This document shows, piece after piece, positions 12,227 to 24,400 of a stretch of 64,000 nucleotides of DNA. The translations under genes and the position numbers were made by a program. The DNA is taken from positions 14,996,501 through 15,060,500 of the forward strand of contig NC_056765.1 of the NCBI RefSeq assembly GCF_018687715.1. The letters run 5' to 3'. Source of the stretch: Carya illinoinensis. Taxonomy: Eukaryota > Streptophyta > Magnoliopsida > Fagales > Juglandaceae. Each line of letters begins with the position of its first letter. Positions within the stretch are counted from its first letter, which is position 1. The notes under the pieces were generated by a model, which saw only the letters and a list, made by a program, of their open reading frames with translations, made no database searches and was not told the DNA's origin.

Positions 12227-13708
12227 TTACGGACATTTATCAAACCATAGGGTTTGAGAAAGAAAGTCTAGAATACAATTCCACCACATTTCAAGATCAT
12301 CAACTCTCCAAGCATTACGAGCAAGCTCATAAACTGCTCTATTCCCATCCCTATACACATGTTTTAAAGTAACAGTTTCAAAGCAACTACATAGTCTTTT
12401 AACTTCAAAAAATAGGTTGCCTAGCATTGAGTTCAACATGTCATCTTTCTGTAAGGACTGGACCAGCAAAAAATAGTTAGACTCTATGTCAATATGTGCA
12501 ATACCCATTGTCGAGATCGGCTGCATGCCTCTGAAAACTGCAAGCAACTCAATAGCTTCTAGATCTTCAACCTCGAGTTCATGTTTGGAAGCTGCCATCA
12601 CCACTTTTCTTGATGAATCTCTTAGGATAACACCTATACCCGCTTTGTGTAAATTGGAAAACATTGCACTATCTATATTTAATTTAAGAACTCCCTGAAA
12701 AGGAGGATTCCAACAAAATTGGTCTTGCATCTACATTCTAGGGCTGACAGCCACAACTTTGAAACTATTTAAAAGGCTCAAGGAGTGATTAGGAACATGA
12801 TGCAGGCTTAGTCGAATGTTTTCAAACTCGAGCTTATTTCTTCTATACTAAAACCCCCATGTTAGATTGAAAAATTGCTCCAAACTATTAGCATCGGACC
12901 CCACCACAAACTGTAACACTAGATCAGTCACATTAGAAGACAGTAGGTTTATCAATGAAGGGAAAAACTGCAACCATATATCCCGAATCTGAGTACAACT
13001 AAATCTGACAGAAACTACAAGTAGTTTTTATGATCACCTTTTTTCGTACAAGGTTATCCGTAGATGGTAAACTATCTTTACACAACCGCCAAGCAAAGAC
13101 CTTGATTTTATTTGGAGCTTTCATCCTCCACAAAGCCTTCCATAATCTATGTTGTCTCCCCCTCAAAGAAGACTTTGCTGTATTGGAACCCATTTGTGCC
13201 ATAATAAATTTGTAACGACTTTTTACTGAAAGCTGTCCACTCCTTTCTTGACTTCATATTAATTTATCAGTTGTTCCTTCAGGGAAAATCAAAACTTTGT
13301 TTGTATCAGCCACCACCATCGGATTAAAGAGAGTTCTAATTTTTGGAAAATCCCACATCCTTGTTTCCTCATCAATAATAGAATCCACAACAACCTCTCT
13401 ATCTTGCAGTTGTAAACCAAACTCTTGAGCCAAATTCGTATGCCCTGGAAGCCACTGATCTGTCCATAACTGTGCAGTCTTACCATCTCCAATTTGCCAT
13501 CTACAACCCTCCCACAACCATTTCTTAGCTTCCCAAATACCTCGCCAAGTATAAGATGGGTAGTTTCCCAATCTAGACTCCAAAAAATTGGTCTTAGAAA
13601 AATATCTAGCCTTGAGAATTTTGTATAACATAGAATTAGTATTTTGTAGCAATCTCCAACCTTGTTTTGCAAGAAGAGCAAGGTTAAAAATTCTGAGCTT
13701 CTTAAACC
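12227..13708 (-). pseudogene. LINE ORF2, 3' part: RT C-terminus, zf-RVT, RNase H
   Basis: Read in the coding direction from 13708: GFKKLRIFNLALLAKQGWRL, a post-RT segment with WRGIWEAKKW and WTDQWLPGH, then the zf-RVT zinc-binding region (13202-12999, WKALWRMKAPNKIKVFAWRL and a TCSFC motif), then an RNase H domain of RVT_3 type (12730-12227) with LKLNIDSA (the usual DG is DS here), the IELLAVFRG block and a terminal SQTLWFDKC. Frames are interrupted between these blocks (12730-12999 and 13202-13254). The LINE at 26540-34632 ends in nearly the same way. Confidence 0.85.
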
Positions 13709-13713
13709 CTATA

Positions 13714-14327
13714 TGATGCAAGGGGATCTGAGACAGATGATGCTGAGCTACCAGATTGCACCTTGATGGCACTAAGATACCATGAGTTGGCAGATCAGCA
13801 CAAAGGCGGGAATTGATTGTGATATGTTCCTAATTGGGGCCGTTTTGAGTGCATTTCAGTCTTTTGGCCATAAGATCCCAATTTGGAAAGCTCTTTTCGG
13901 TACACACGCTGTCCATATTGAGCGTTGCTCCATGTGCCCATTTTTTGACCTCAAATTCTGCTGTTTTTCCCTCCAAATCACTAGTTTTAGTTGTTTTTTA
14001 CTATTTATGGTAATATTTCATTTGTCAATTAGGAAGTCATTTTAAACCCGATTTGGGCCCCATTTTTTGTAGATTGCTTATTTTATTTTGAATTTCAATT
14101 TGGAGTATTTTTGGGATTTTCTATTTTTGGCAAAATTCGGATAAACACAATTTTTGGCTATAACAATCCAGCTTGTGCACTGATTTTCAACATTGCTTGA
14201 TTTGATAATATTCAGTTAAACCCTAGAGACTTTTCTCTTTGTGTTTTGGGCGATTTTCTCCTGTTCTTTCCTATGAATCATCTGTTGGAACTAGCCTACA
14301 GGATAATCACTATTCTGTCCAGCGTCA
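13714..14327 (+). repeat. 5' LTR of CRM-like element
   Basis: 614 bp, TGATGCAAGG...AGCGTCA. Nearly the same as 18605-19262. The length difference is explained by a block of roughly 33 bp near 18778-18810 and a duplicated GGCGCTAAGACACCAT phrase near 18658-18690 in the 3' copy. Confidence 0.9.
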
Positions 14328-14329
14328 GT

Positions 14330-14341
14330 TGGCATCAGAGC
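14330..14341 (+). other. Primer binding site (tRNA-iMet type)
   Basis: TGGCATCAGAGC, 2 bp after the 5' LTR. The plant consensus complementary to initiator methionine tRNA is TGGTATCAGAGC, so there is one C/T difference. Confidence 0.85.
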
Positions 14342-14375
14342 TTCAACATCTTCCTGGGAAATTTCATCAGTTTCA

Positions 14376-17300
14376 ATGGCTGGTGGTCGTGGTCGTCGTG
14401 GGCAGGTTCTGAATGAGGAAGCCCAACGCCGTGATTGCAGCATTCTGTATGCGATGATTGAGGATTTGCAGAGGTAAGTCACAAAATTAACCTAGCGCCT
14501 GGCGGAGCAGGATTTCGAGGATCATGAGGCCTCTAATCACGATTCTGATTCCACTTTCAAAAACTCATATCACAATCGTGATCTATTCAGGGAGCATCGT
14601 GGTCGAGTCGATCTGCCCGAGTTTTCTGGTACATTACAGGCTGAGGGATTTGTTGATTGGATTAACAAAGTGGAGCGTATTTTCAATTATAAGGAAGTCC
14701 CCAATCGTGTGAAAGTGAAACTGGTCGCCATCAAACTCAAGGGCAGAGCATCTGTGTGGTGGGAGCAGTTACGACGTTCACGATACAGGCAAGGCAAGGC
14801 CAAGATCACTGATTGGGAGAAGATGAAGAAGAAGATGAATGATCACTTCCTTCCCTTCGGCTACATGCAAACCTTGTTTCATCGACTTCATGCATTGAGG
14901 CAGGGCGCGAGATCAGTCGATGATTACACGGAGGAGTTTTACCAATTGGTCGCCCGAAACGATTTATCTGAGACAGAGGAGCAGATGGTGGCGCTGTATT
15001 TGGGGGGTTTGCGCCAGCCCTTACAAGATGTCCTCAGCCTTCACTCACTGTGGAATGTTTTGGAGGCCTACCAGCGTGCATTTGCTGTTGAAAAACAGTA
15101 AAACAAGAGACCAGTGATCAGGAGCGATCAAAACAGTCGGCCAGTTCACCCTCAGGATTCCCGTCCTGTCCAGCAGCCACCGCAGGGTAATTCTAACCCT
15201 ACTATTAGATGTTTTGGTTGTGGTGAACAGGGGCATAGAGCGACTGATTGTAGGAAGCCTGCTAATCGAAAGGGCAAAAATTTGTTGATTGAGGAAAACG
15301 TGGTAGATGAGACTGAGGAGATTGGCGAGCCCGTGTATGACGATGATGAGACTGATGATGTTCTGTATGGAGATGGTCATGAGACTCTGGTCGTTCACAA
15401 GAGTCTACAGACTCCTAAGGGCGATTTAGGGGACGATTGGTTGAGAACTAATATTTTTCACACGACATGCATAGTTGCAGATAAAGTCTACAAAATGATC
15501 ATTGATAGCGACAATTGTGAGAATGTAGTATCCGAGGAGGTTGTCCAAAAATTGTAGTTGAAGACGGACCATCATCCTAAGCCATACAAGTTGTCATGGC
15601 TAAATAAAGGCAGTGAGGTAACAGTTGATAGGCGATGCCTCGTGTCTTTTTCAATTGGTAGAAAATATTTCGATAATGCCTGGTGTGATGTTGTGTCTAT
15701 GGATGCGTGTCATGTATTGTTGGGTCAACCTTGGCAGTATGACTGCAGTGTCATTCATGATGGACGGAAGAATATGTATTCCCTTAACATCAAGGAAAAA
15801 AAGATTCTGTTGGCACCCCGGCGGGAAGGACTCACTCCTACCCCAATAGGCAATAATACTAACCCGCTTTCCATGTTTAGGTTTTTAGATGAGATTGAGC
15901 ATGGAGACGTGGTCTATGCTTTACTACCTTGCAAGAATAGTGTAGTAGATGTGGATACAAATTTACCAGCAAAGGTACAGTGACTGCTAGCAGAGTTCTC
16001 TAACTTGATGCCAGAGGATCTTCCTCCTGGGCTATCGCCTATGAGGGATATTCAGCATCAAATTGACCTTGTTCCTGGGTCAAGTTTGCCGAATTGACCA
16101 GCATATCGCCTCAGTCCCAAGGAGGCTGAAGAGTTGCAGAGACAGGTGGTAGAGTTGTTGGAGAGGGGCTATATCCAAGAGAGCATGAGCCCATGTGCAG
16201 TCCCTGCCCTGTTAGTGCCAAAGAAAGATGGTTCTTGGCGTATGTGTGTTGACAGCCGAGTGATCAATAGAATTACAGTGAAGTACCACTTTCTAATTCC
16301 CCGCTTGGATGATATGTTGGATCAGCTATCCGGTTCTAAGGCCTTCTCAAAAATTGACCTTAAAAGCAGATATCACCAGATCAGGATAAGGCCTAGAGAT
16401 GAGTGGAAGACGGTGTTTAAGATGCAACAACGGTTGTATGAGTGGATGGTCATGCCTTTTGGGCTATCAAATGTGCCCACCACGTTCATGAGATTTATGC
16501 ATCAGGTCTTGCGGCCTTTTATGGCGAAATTTGTTGTAGTTTACTTCGATGATATCCTCATTTATAGTCCGACGTGGGCTTCACACTTCGTTCACCTCCG
16601 TGCTATTTTTGAGATGCTGAAAACAGAGTGCCTGTTTGTCAATCATAAGAAGTGTTCTTTCTTCACTACTTCTGTGACTTTTCTTGGTTTTGTTGTGTTT
16701 ACTGATGGTGTTCATGCAGATAAGTCAAAGATAGATGCAGTCTTGGAGTGGCCCAGACCAAGGACCTTACATGACATCCAAAGTTTCTATGGATTGGCAT
16801 CTTTCTACTGCCGGTTCATTAGAAATTTTAGCGCTCTGATTGCCCCTATCCCCGAGTGCCTCAAGGGGGCGTGATTTCCAGTGGTCTGAGGAGGCAGAGG
16901 CTAGTTTTCAATTGGTCAAGCAGAAGATGACCGAGACACCAGTTTTGGCACTCCCTGATTTTGACAATGTGTTTGAGGTAAATTGTTATGCATCTGGCAT
17001 TGGCATTGGTGGTGTTATGAGTTAGTCAGGGCGTCCGGTTGCTTTTTTTAGTGAGAAGCTATCAGGATCCAAGAAAAATTATTCCACTTATGACCTAGAG
17101 TTCTATGCCATAGTTCAATCCCTGAAGCATTGGCGTCACTACCTAGTACAGAGGGAGTTCATTCTGTTTACCGATCATGAGGCCCTGAAGTACATCAGTG
17201 GCCAACACAAGTTGATTAGACGGCATGCCAAGTAGGTGGCATACTTGCAAGAGTTCATCTTTACGCTGAGGCACCAAGTAGGGAGTTTGAACCGTGTCGC

Positions 17301-18737
17301 AGATGCCCTAAGTCGTCGTACCTTACTCCTCACCACCATGAGTACCAAAGTTGTAGGCTTTGAGACTTTCACAGATATGTATGTAGCTGATCCTTCCTTT
17401 GGAAGGATATTTCAGGAGGTAACTGATCGTCACCATCATGATTTTGTTTTGCATAATGGGTATCTGTTTCGTGGATTACAGTTGTGCATTCTAGATTGTT
17501 CATTGAGGTAGCAAATTATAAGTGAGCTTCATAATGAGGGACACTTTGGCCGAGATAAGACATTGGCCCTTATCTCTTCAGACTTTTATTGGCCTAAGTT
17601 GACTAGTGATGTGGCCCATTATGTGGACCGTTGTTATGTGTGCTAGCGGTCTAAGGGAGTTCTCACCAATGCAGGCTGGTACACTCCCTTACCTATTCCT
17701 AAAGCTTCTTGGTTCGATGTCAGCATGAATTTTGTATTGGGCTTACCCCGCACCCAAAGGGCCTCAGATTCTATCTTTGTTGTGGTTGACAGGTTTTCCA
17801 AGATGGCCCATTTTGTAGCTTGCAGGAAGACTATGGATGCTTTATGGATTGCCCATCTTTATTTCAGGGAGATTGTGCATTTACATGGTGTTCCTCAATC
17901 CATCACTTTAGATTATGATACCAAGTTCATCAGTTATTTTTGGAAGAGCCTATGGGGGAAACTGGGAACATAGTTGAATTTTAGTAGCGCCTACCACCCC
18001 CAGACGGATGGCCAGACCGAGGTGGTGAATGGAGTTTGGGCAACCTTTTGAGGTGTTTGGCAAGAACTAAGCCGAAGCAGTGGGATTTGACATTGCCTCA
18101 AGTAGAATTTGCCTACAACAGATCGAAAAAGAGAACCACAGGCTTAAGCCCATTTGAGATTGTCTATGGTCAGAACCCATTCGAGGTGCTGGACTTAGCC
18201 CTTATTCCATGTATAACACGTTTCAGTCCTAAAGCAGATGAGATGGCAGAACATCTTTGGGGTATCCATGAGCAGGTGAAACAGACCATTCATGAGAGCA
18301 ATACCAAGTACAAGACTCGAGTTGATAGTCATCATCGTCAAGTAATTTTTGATGTTGGTGATTTTGTTTGGGCTGTATTAACTCGTGATTGTTTTCCTGT
18401 TGACGAGTATAATAAGCTTAAGGATTGGAAGATTGGACCTTGTGAGGTAGTGCAGAAGATCAATGATAATGCTTACAAGTTGCGCCTTCCTAGTCACTTG
18501 AAGACTTCTGATGTCTTTAATGTGAAGCACCTAAGTCCTTGTTTTGTGGATTCTGATGACACTACTCTGAACTCGAGGACGAGTTCTTTCCAACCCGGGG
18601 TGACTGATGTAGGGGGATCCAAGACAGATGATACTGAGCTGCCAGATTGCACCTTGATGGCGCTAAGACACCATGGCGCTAAGACACCATGGGGCAGATC
18701 AGCGCAAAGGCGGGAATTGATTGTGATGTGTTCCTAA
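14376..18737 (+). pseudogene. CRM-like gag-pol polyprotein, many stops
   Basis: The frame begins with an ATG at 14376 (MAGGRGRRGQ). Domains in order: gag (WINKVERIF to VEKQ, about 14650-15100), a CCHC knuckle CFGCGEQGHRATDC (about 15210-15255), aspartic protease-like region (MIIDSDN, about 15495), RT with KKDGSWRMC and YFDD (16200-16560), RNase H (about 16900-17330), integrase with an HHCC-type zinc region (17520-17650) and core (17700-18130), and a C-terminal tail. Lesions: in-frame stops at 14475, 14493, 15099, 15555, 15981, 16095, 17023, 17233, 17509, 17644 and 17971, plus frameshifts near 16868 and 18030. The last open frame continues 130 bp into the 3' LTR, as in CRM elements. It is non-functional. 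Confidence 0.9.
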
Positions 18738-19262
18738 TTGGGGCCTTTTTGAATGCGTTTTAGTCTTTTGGCCATAACTTTAGCTACGGGCATCGGAATC
18801 ACACATAAGATCCCAATTTGGAAAGCTCTTTTCGGCACGCATGCTGTCTAAATAGAGCATGGCTCCATGTGCCCTTTTTTTGACCTCAAATTTTGTTGTT
18901 TTTCCCTCCGAATCACTAGTTTTAGTTATTTTTTACTATTTATGATAATATTTTGTTTGTCAGTTAGGAAGTCATTCTAAACCCGATTTGGGCCCCATTT
19001 TTTATAGATTGCTTATTTTATTTCGAATTTCAATTAGGAGTATTTTCAGGATTTTGCTATTTTTGGCAAAATTCGGATAAACACGATTTTTGGCTATAAC
19101 AGTCCGGCTTGTAGACTGGTTTTTGACATTGCTTGATTTGATAATATTCAGTTAAACCCTAGAGACTTTTATCTCTATTTTTGGGCGATTTTCTCCTGTT
19201 CTTCCCTATGAATCATCTGTTGGAACTAGCCTGCAGGATAATCGCTATTCTGTCCGATGTCA
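18605..19262 (+). repeat. 3' LTR of CRM-like element
   Basis: 658 bp, TGATGTAGGG...CCGATGTCA, homologous to 13714-14327. It is preceded by a short G-rich AACCCGGGGTGAC stretch where a polypurine tract is expected, but the tract is not a clear one. Confidence 0.9.
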
Positions 19263-19267
19263 CCATA

Positions 19268-21735
19268 CCTCCTTTAAATTTCCCTTCACACATATTGTTC
19301 TAGCTAATCCAGTGAATCCTTCTCTCCCCATTCTTTTGTCCCCACCAAAATCTAGCCATCAACCCTTCCAACTGAATAGAAACTTGAAGGTAAAAGAAAA
19401 CAACTCATGGAATAAGTGGGAATGGATAAGGCAACAACTTTTAGTAAAATCTCCTTACCCCCTTGAGACAACAGTGTTTCCTTCCAACTTTGCAATTTTT
19501 GACATGCCCATTGCTTAATAGATTGAAAAGCCCTTGTTTTTGATCTACCAACAATTGGAGGCAGTCTAAGATATTTCTCATATTGCTGAATTTCACCATT
19601 ACCCCATAGCAACCGAATCTCTTTCCTTACTTCCCTACTCACATTACTACTAAAAACTATGGAAGTTTTTTCCATATTATTTTTCTGCCCTAAAACACTC
19701 TCATAAATTGATAGGACAGCTTGAACTCTCCTATTCTCCTCAGCTTCAGATTTACAAAAGATAACACTATCATATGCGAAAAGCAAATAATTAATGTTTG
19801 GAGCACCCTTACAAATTTTAATCTTAGAGATATCCCTCCTTATACCTGTTGCATTCAACAAAGAAGTGAGCCCTTCTGTACAAAGAAGGAAAAGATAAGG
19901 GGACAACAGATCCCCTTGTCTCAACCCCTACTAGGAATAATTGGTCCCTTTGGCTCCCCATTAACCAAGACAGAAAAAGAGACCTTTTGAACACATAACA
20001 TCACCAAAGAAACAAAGCCTGACTGAAAACCCATCACTTCCATCACATTTTTAATAAAACTCCACTCAACTCTATCGTAAGCCTTACTCATATCCAACTT
20101 CAGAGACATAAACCTATGTTTTCCCTTTTTTTTGTGCTTTAAAAAATGTACTAACTCATAGGCAATAAGCACACTATCCGTAATTAAGCGACTAGGCACA
20201 AAATTACTTTGACTCTCCCCAATAATACTAGGCAAAATAGATTTCAATCTATTGGAAATAAGTTTAGAGATCAATTTATAAGCCACATTACAAAACTAAT
20301 GGGCCTATAATCAGAAACTACAACATGATTTTTCTTCTTAGCAATGAGAGTGATAAAAGTATGATTGAGGGAGCTAGGAAAGACAGCTGAATTTAGTGCT
20401 AGCAAAACAACTTCAAGAATAGAAGAGCCCACCACGTGCCAGTATTGCTGAAAAAAGCCGGGGACATCCCATCTGGACCAAGAGCTTTGGATGGGTTCAT
20501 TTCAGCCAAGGCATTCTGGACTTCAGCTTTAGTATAACTCTGCCACAAACCATCATTCATGGCTGGAGTAACTCTATCCGCAAGGGACTCAAGAAACCCA
20601 CAATCTCCACTTGGACTTGAACTTGTAAACAGGTGCTCAAAATATTGTAGGAGAACCCTATCCCGCTACTCACCATACTACCAAATCCCTTCCCCATCTT
20701 GAATTTTTACCAGTATATTTTTCCTCCTCCTCTGAGATGCCTTCATATGAAAGTAGCTAGAGTTTTTGTCCCCATCTTTGAGCCACAAAGCCTTGGACCT
20801 TTGCCTCCACATCACCTCATCCCTTTCCATCCATTTGTGCACCTCCTCTCTAGCCCTCTCATGATCTTCTTTTTGTTCACCTACTAGATCAAAAGCATGC
20901 AACAATTCCATATCTTGTCTTGCCAATCGTAACTGCTTTTGAACATTACCAAAACAATGTTTATTCCAATTATGTAACTGACTTCCACACTCCTTTATCT
21001 TATCCTGTAGACCGAGCATACTACTCCCCTCATTCCCTTGCCTCCATGTAGACCTTATAATATCTTCATAAGCCTTCTCCCCTATCCACATCTCTTCAAA
21101 CCTAAATTGACCTCTACCCCGTATAACACCCCCATCCCCTTCAGTATTCACCCAAATAGGAAGGTGATCAGAATAAGCTTCCACCCCATGTATCATAGAA
21201 GCAGAGGAAACTTATTCCCCCATGAAACAGATGCTAGTGCCCTATCCAATCTCTCACTAACACAGTGAGATCCTCCCCTCCTATTACACCATTTAAATTT
21301 TGCCCCCTAAACCCCAAATCCCTTAAAGCACAATCATTCACCACATCCCGAAAGTAGAAATTTGCTTATGTGGCCTTGATCTTCCCTCCCATTTCTCATG
21401 ATGATGCAAAAGTTCATTAAAATCGCCAATTACCAACCACGCCTCACCATTTTGCCTACCTAGTGTTTGCAATAAATCCCATGTTTTGTATTGTTGATCC
21501 ACTTCAGGAAACCCATAAATCCCAATTAAAAACTAGGACCCCAACCCAGAATCATCTTCAATCATTGCATTGATGTGACATTGAGAATAAGTAATAATCG
21601 ACAAGTTAACATCCCGGCCCCACAACAAAGCAAGACCTCCCTTTCGACCTCTACAATCCACCACCAAACAATTTGGAAACCCTAATTTAAATTTACATAC
21701 CTCGAATTCATGAGCTTTCAAACGTGTTTCCTGTA
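19268..21735 (-). pseudogene. LINE ORF2, 5' part: endonuclease remnant and RT
   Basis: In the coding direction from 21735: the apurinic endonuclease remnant starts at LQETRLKAHEF and includes GRKGGLALLWGRDV (about 21620-21660) and GEAWLVIGDFNE (about 21430). Then the AYSDHLPIW endonuclease end (about 21170), the FRFEEMWIG...SKALWLKDGDKNS linker (21100-20750), RT with SRLITDSVLIAYE and LKLDMSKAYDRVEW (20200-20070), and the active-site region at about 19780, which reads FAYDS instead of the usual FADDS. Frames break near 20300-20670 and 19925. The piece resumes beyond the gypsy insertion at 13708. Confidence 0.85.
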
Positions 21736-22130
21736 AACTTACATACTATCCACTTTTCACCATATTTTCTTATTCTCATCATTACTTTATATCCAATCTT
21801 TTTCTCAGTAGGTTCCTGAATTGTTCGTTCTTTTTGTTTGCTACTTTCTTGCCATAATCCTTCCATTGAGCAAATATAGTCTACTGTAATTAATTTTTCT
21901 TCTCTTTTGGTAATCGAGTATGATTGGTTTGAATGGCAAAATCTTTTCTTCTTGTATACGCTTTGTAAAATGCTTGGGCGTCTTCTATATATGTCATCAA
22001 ATACCATATTGATGAATGGCTCCAAAGGACCACTACTCGAAGAAGAAATCACATTCACTCCATCATCCATATTGACTCCATCTTCTACATTGACTCCATC
22101 ATCTACACAGACTCCACCTTTTATATTCAC
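21735..22130 (-). pseudogene. FAR1/FRS-like gene, N-terminal half with FAR1 domain
   Basis: Starts at an ATG at 22130. An N-terminal acidic repeat (DDGVNVEDGVN-like, from an 18-bp tandem at about 22040-22110) precedes MVFDDI. The FAR1 DNA-binding domain follows: in a shifted frame EDAQAFYKAYTRRKDFAIQ (about 21930-21990), then YICSMEGLW and GYKVMMRIRKYGEKWIVCKF ending at 21735. The partner EHNH motif is on the other side of the LINE at about 12178. Frameshifts near 22000 and 21905 disable it. FAR1/FRS proteins are plant transcription factors descended from MULE transposases, so this could be a domesticated-type gene or a transposase relative. Confidence 0.82.
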
Positions 22131-23744
22131 ATCTTCTCATTCCAATCATCATCCACCTAAACTCCATTTTTCACATTCACAACACCTTCTACATCTTCAC
22201 CTTCTACAAATGTATGACTCATCATTTTCTTAACTTCATCACTATTGGAACTCCAAATTTGATCGTTCATTACAAAATAAGAAACACAATAAGGGTATGT
22301 CACTTATTTTCCATTCTAACTGGCAAATTCTTATTTTTCAAGAAAATCTGCAATTTACATCAAAACAATTACATGGTTATATTTTGTAATTTACATGGAT
22401 TTTCCAAGCAAATCCGTGGTTATATTCTGTAATTTACAAAAAATAAATTCTTATGTATATACAATCAGCTAGAAGACAAGTAAGTGCATTTCTAATTTTC
22501 AGATGGCCATATTCATTTCTAATTTTCAGATGGCATTAAAATGTATACATCATAAAGACCTACAAGTCGTAAATGACTGATCCATAGGAGTGGGAAAAAT
22601 TATACATTTGTAAATCCATGCACAAATCAGTACAAATTGTAAATGAATAACCCATATGAGTGAAAAAAGTATACATTTGCAAATTAGTGCACAAATCACT
22701 TCCAAATCAGTGCACAAATCATTGCAAATTATCCCATTTATTTTCATCAACTTTCGTGGCAAGTATGTGAGGAAAATAAGTGCAGAACTAGTCAACAAAT
22801 TAGTTAGAAGTCAGTGCAAAAATCAAACCATGGAGTGACGAAGGAGAAGATGGCGACCTCTGTTGACAATGACGGCAATTTACTTTCGTAGGTTTAATAA
22901 GATGAGATCAAATGTAAAATGTTTAGTATAAAACTACCTACGTGTCTTGTTTTGATTAGGAGTTGTTAAACGCCCAATATCAGCCCAACAGTTCTGAAGA
23001 GGAACTGTTTGTTAAAGTGAAGTGGTAGATTATAAAAACAGAAAGAATCGAAGGTTCTATCGATAAGTTGAAGTGATTGTTTTTTTTTTTTTTTAAATGG
23101 TTAATGAAGAATTATTAGTGAATTTGTGTATTTTTCTTTCTTTATGAAAAAAATTTAAAAGATATTTAAAAAATGTGAAAAAAAAAAGTAGATTGCAGTC
23201 ATTGGTTCAAACTATCTATATCTTTTATCAGTACCAGTAGCAGGTTTCTTATAAAAACATATATAATTAGTTTATAATTAATTGATATATTTCATTACGC
23301 TAAAGTCTTATAGAAATTATAATTTTTATTTTTATTTTTGAGTATCGGAGGGTGAGTAACAATTTGTACGTTAACTATATTAAGTGCATTCACAGTCAAA
23401 GTTTAATCAAAATTTAGGATAAAATGTCACATTTTGTCTTTTGCTTACGCATGCATTCAAAATTCTAGTCCCACTTTGAATTAGGCATTTCACTTTCTAT
23501 TCTCATAAAATATTATTATTTTTTAATATTTCTAATTTTTTTTTATCTATTATAATGTATATCTTTTATATCTTCTGAAATAATTTATTGTTTTAACTTT
23601 TCATGATTTTCAATAATCAACTCATCAAAATACATAACATCTTCTGAACAACCATAAATTAACTTCATTATGCAAATACAATCAAATTAAGCCACAGTCA
23701 AGTACATTGTAACATTACATAATCAAAATAAGACACAAAATATA
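22131..23744. other. Unassigned DNA, possible upstream flank of FAR1-like gene
   Basis: No frame that I recognise. It holds a two-copy tandem repeat (22562-22700), T-rich and A-rich runs at 23070-23100 and 23170-23195, and AT-rich sequence to 23745. Open frames such as 22214-22432 have no recognisable motifs and are taken as chance. Confidence 0.4.
22562..22735. repeat. Imperfect tandem repeat, about 70-bp unit
   Basis: Unit 1 (22562-22631) and unit 2 (22632-22700) share CATAxGAGTGxxAAAA, TATACATTTG, GTAAATGA and TGCACAAATCA. A partial third copy with TGCACAAATCATTGCAAATT extends to about 22735. Confidence 0.6.
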
Positions 23745-24400
23745 TGTTTTGTGACGTCACCAATCCCCACGTATGGACACTCAGAAATCAGGACGTCGGG
23801 ATGATGACAACATGGGTCACGCATCCCATCGTCACGTGTCAGGTGTGTGTACATACAACACGTGTACAACCAAAACGTAGGGGAATAATTAAGGTCATTC
23901 GACTAAGTAGCAGAATTGTTTAAATACAAGTTTGCTTAAAAACAAGCATACTAAAAATATTACAAATTAACCAGTATAAATATAATACAAACCAAAATCA
24001 ATAACCAAAAGAGGGAAATAAAACTCAACCCGCGAGAGAGTGATCCTCGATCACTCCTTCGGCAGAGCTGCATCCTCAGGCTCAACCTCTTTACCTGCAC
24101 GAAAATCTATGGTACCAAGAGATGGTGCTATAGGTAAATAATAATCCAAACAAACCACAAGATAAAAATACATTCATGCAATAACCAAATGCATTAACAT
24201 GATGACATATGCGTACGACTCGAAAATCATCCTTTCCCAAAAACTATTATTTTCCAACGCACGCCAAAATCCCATTTTGGCCCAAAACATTTCCAGTCCA
24301 TTAAAACAATCGCCATTTTTCCTGAAAATGACCCAACATCAAATCTCACAATTTTCCCAAAAAACAGCCCAATAACCAACTATCAGAGTACTGTAGCCGG

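Larger units (their letters stand above)
13714..19262 (+). mobile_element. Ty3/gypsy CRM-like LTR retrotransposon, complete but decayed
   Basis: Two direct LTRs (13714-14327 and 18605-19262), both starting TGATG and ending GTCA, bound an internal region with a PBS and gag-pol. Flanking 5-mers CTATA (13709-13713) and CCATA (19263-19267) are a TSD with one mismatch, and removing the element reconnects the LINE frame around GGMGFKKL. Protease and RT sequence ([15 protein letters not shown], then YFDDILIYS) together with a pol frame that runs into the 3' LTR suggest the CRM/Galadriel side of the chromoviruses. That lineage assignment is by eye. Confidence 0.93.
12181..21735 (-). mobile_element. 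LINE (L1-type), 5'-truncated, split by a gypsy element
   Basis: Minus-strand non-LTR retrotransposon. The 3' end is at the low coordinate, where a short poly(A) tail appears as TTTTTTTTT at 12182-12190. ORF2 is present from within the endonuclease (about 21735) through reverse transcriptase to RNase H (12227). ORF1 and the endonuclease start are missing, as expected for a 5'-truncated insertion. It sits precisely inside the FAR1-like gene, between the codons for KF and EHNH. I could not find a TSD. The gypsy element 13714-19262 is inserted within its ORF2. Confidence 0.88.

Noticed and set aside
13731..13772. Apparent N-terminus of the LINE frame at 13254-13772
   Set aside because: These bases belong to the CRM-like LTR (which starts at 13714), not to the LINE; the frame runs across the junction by chance.
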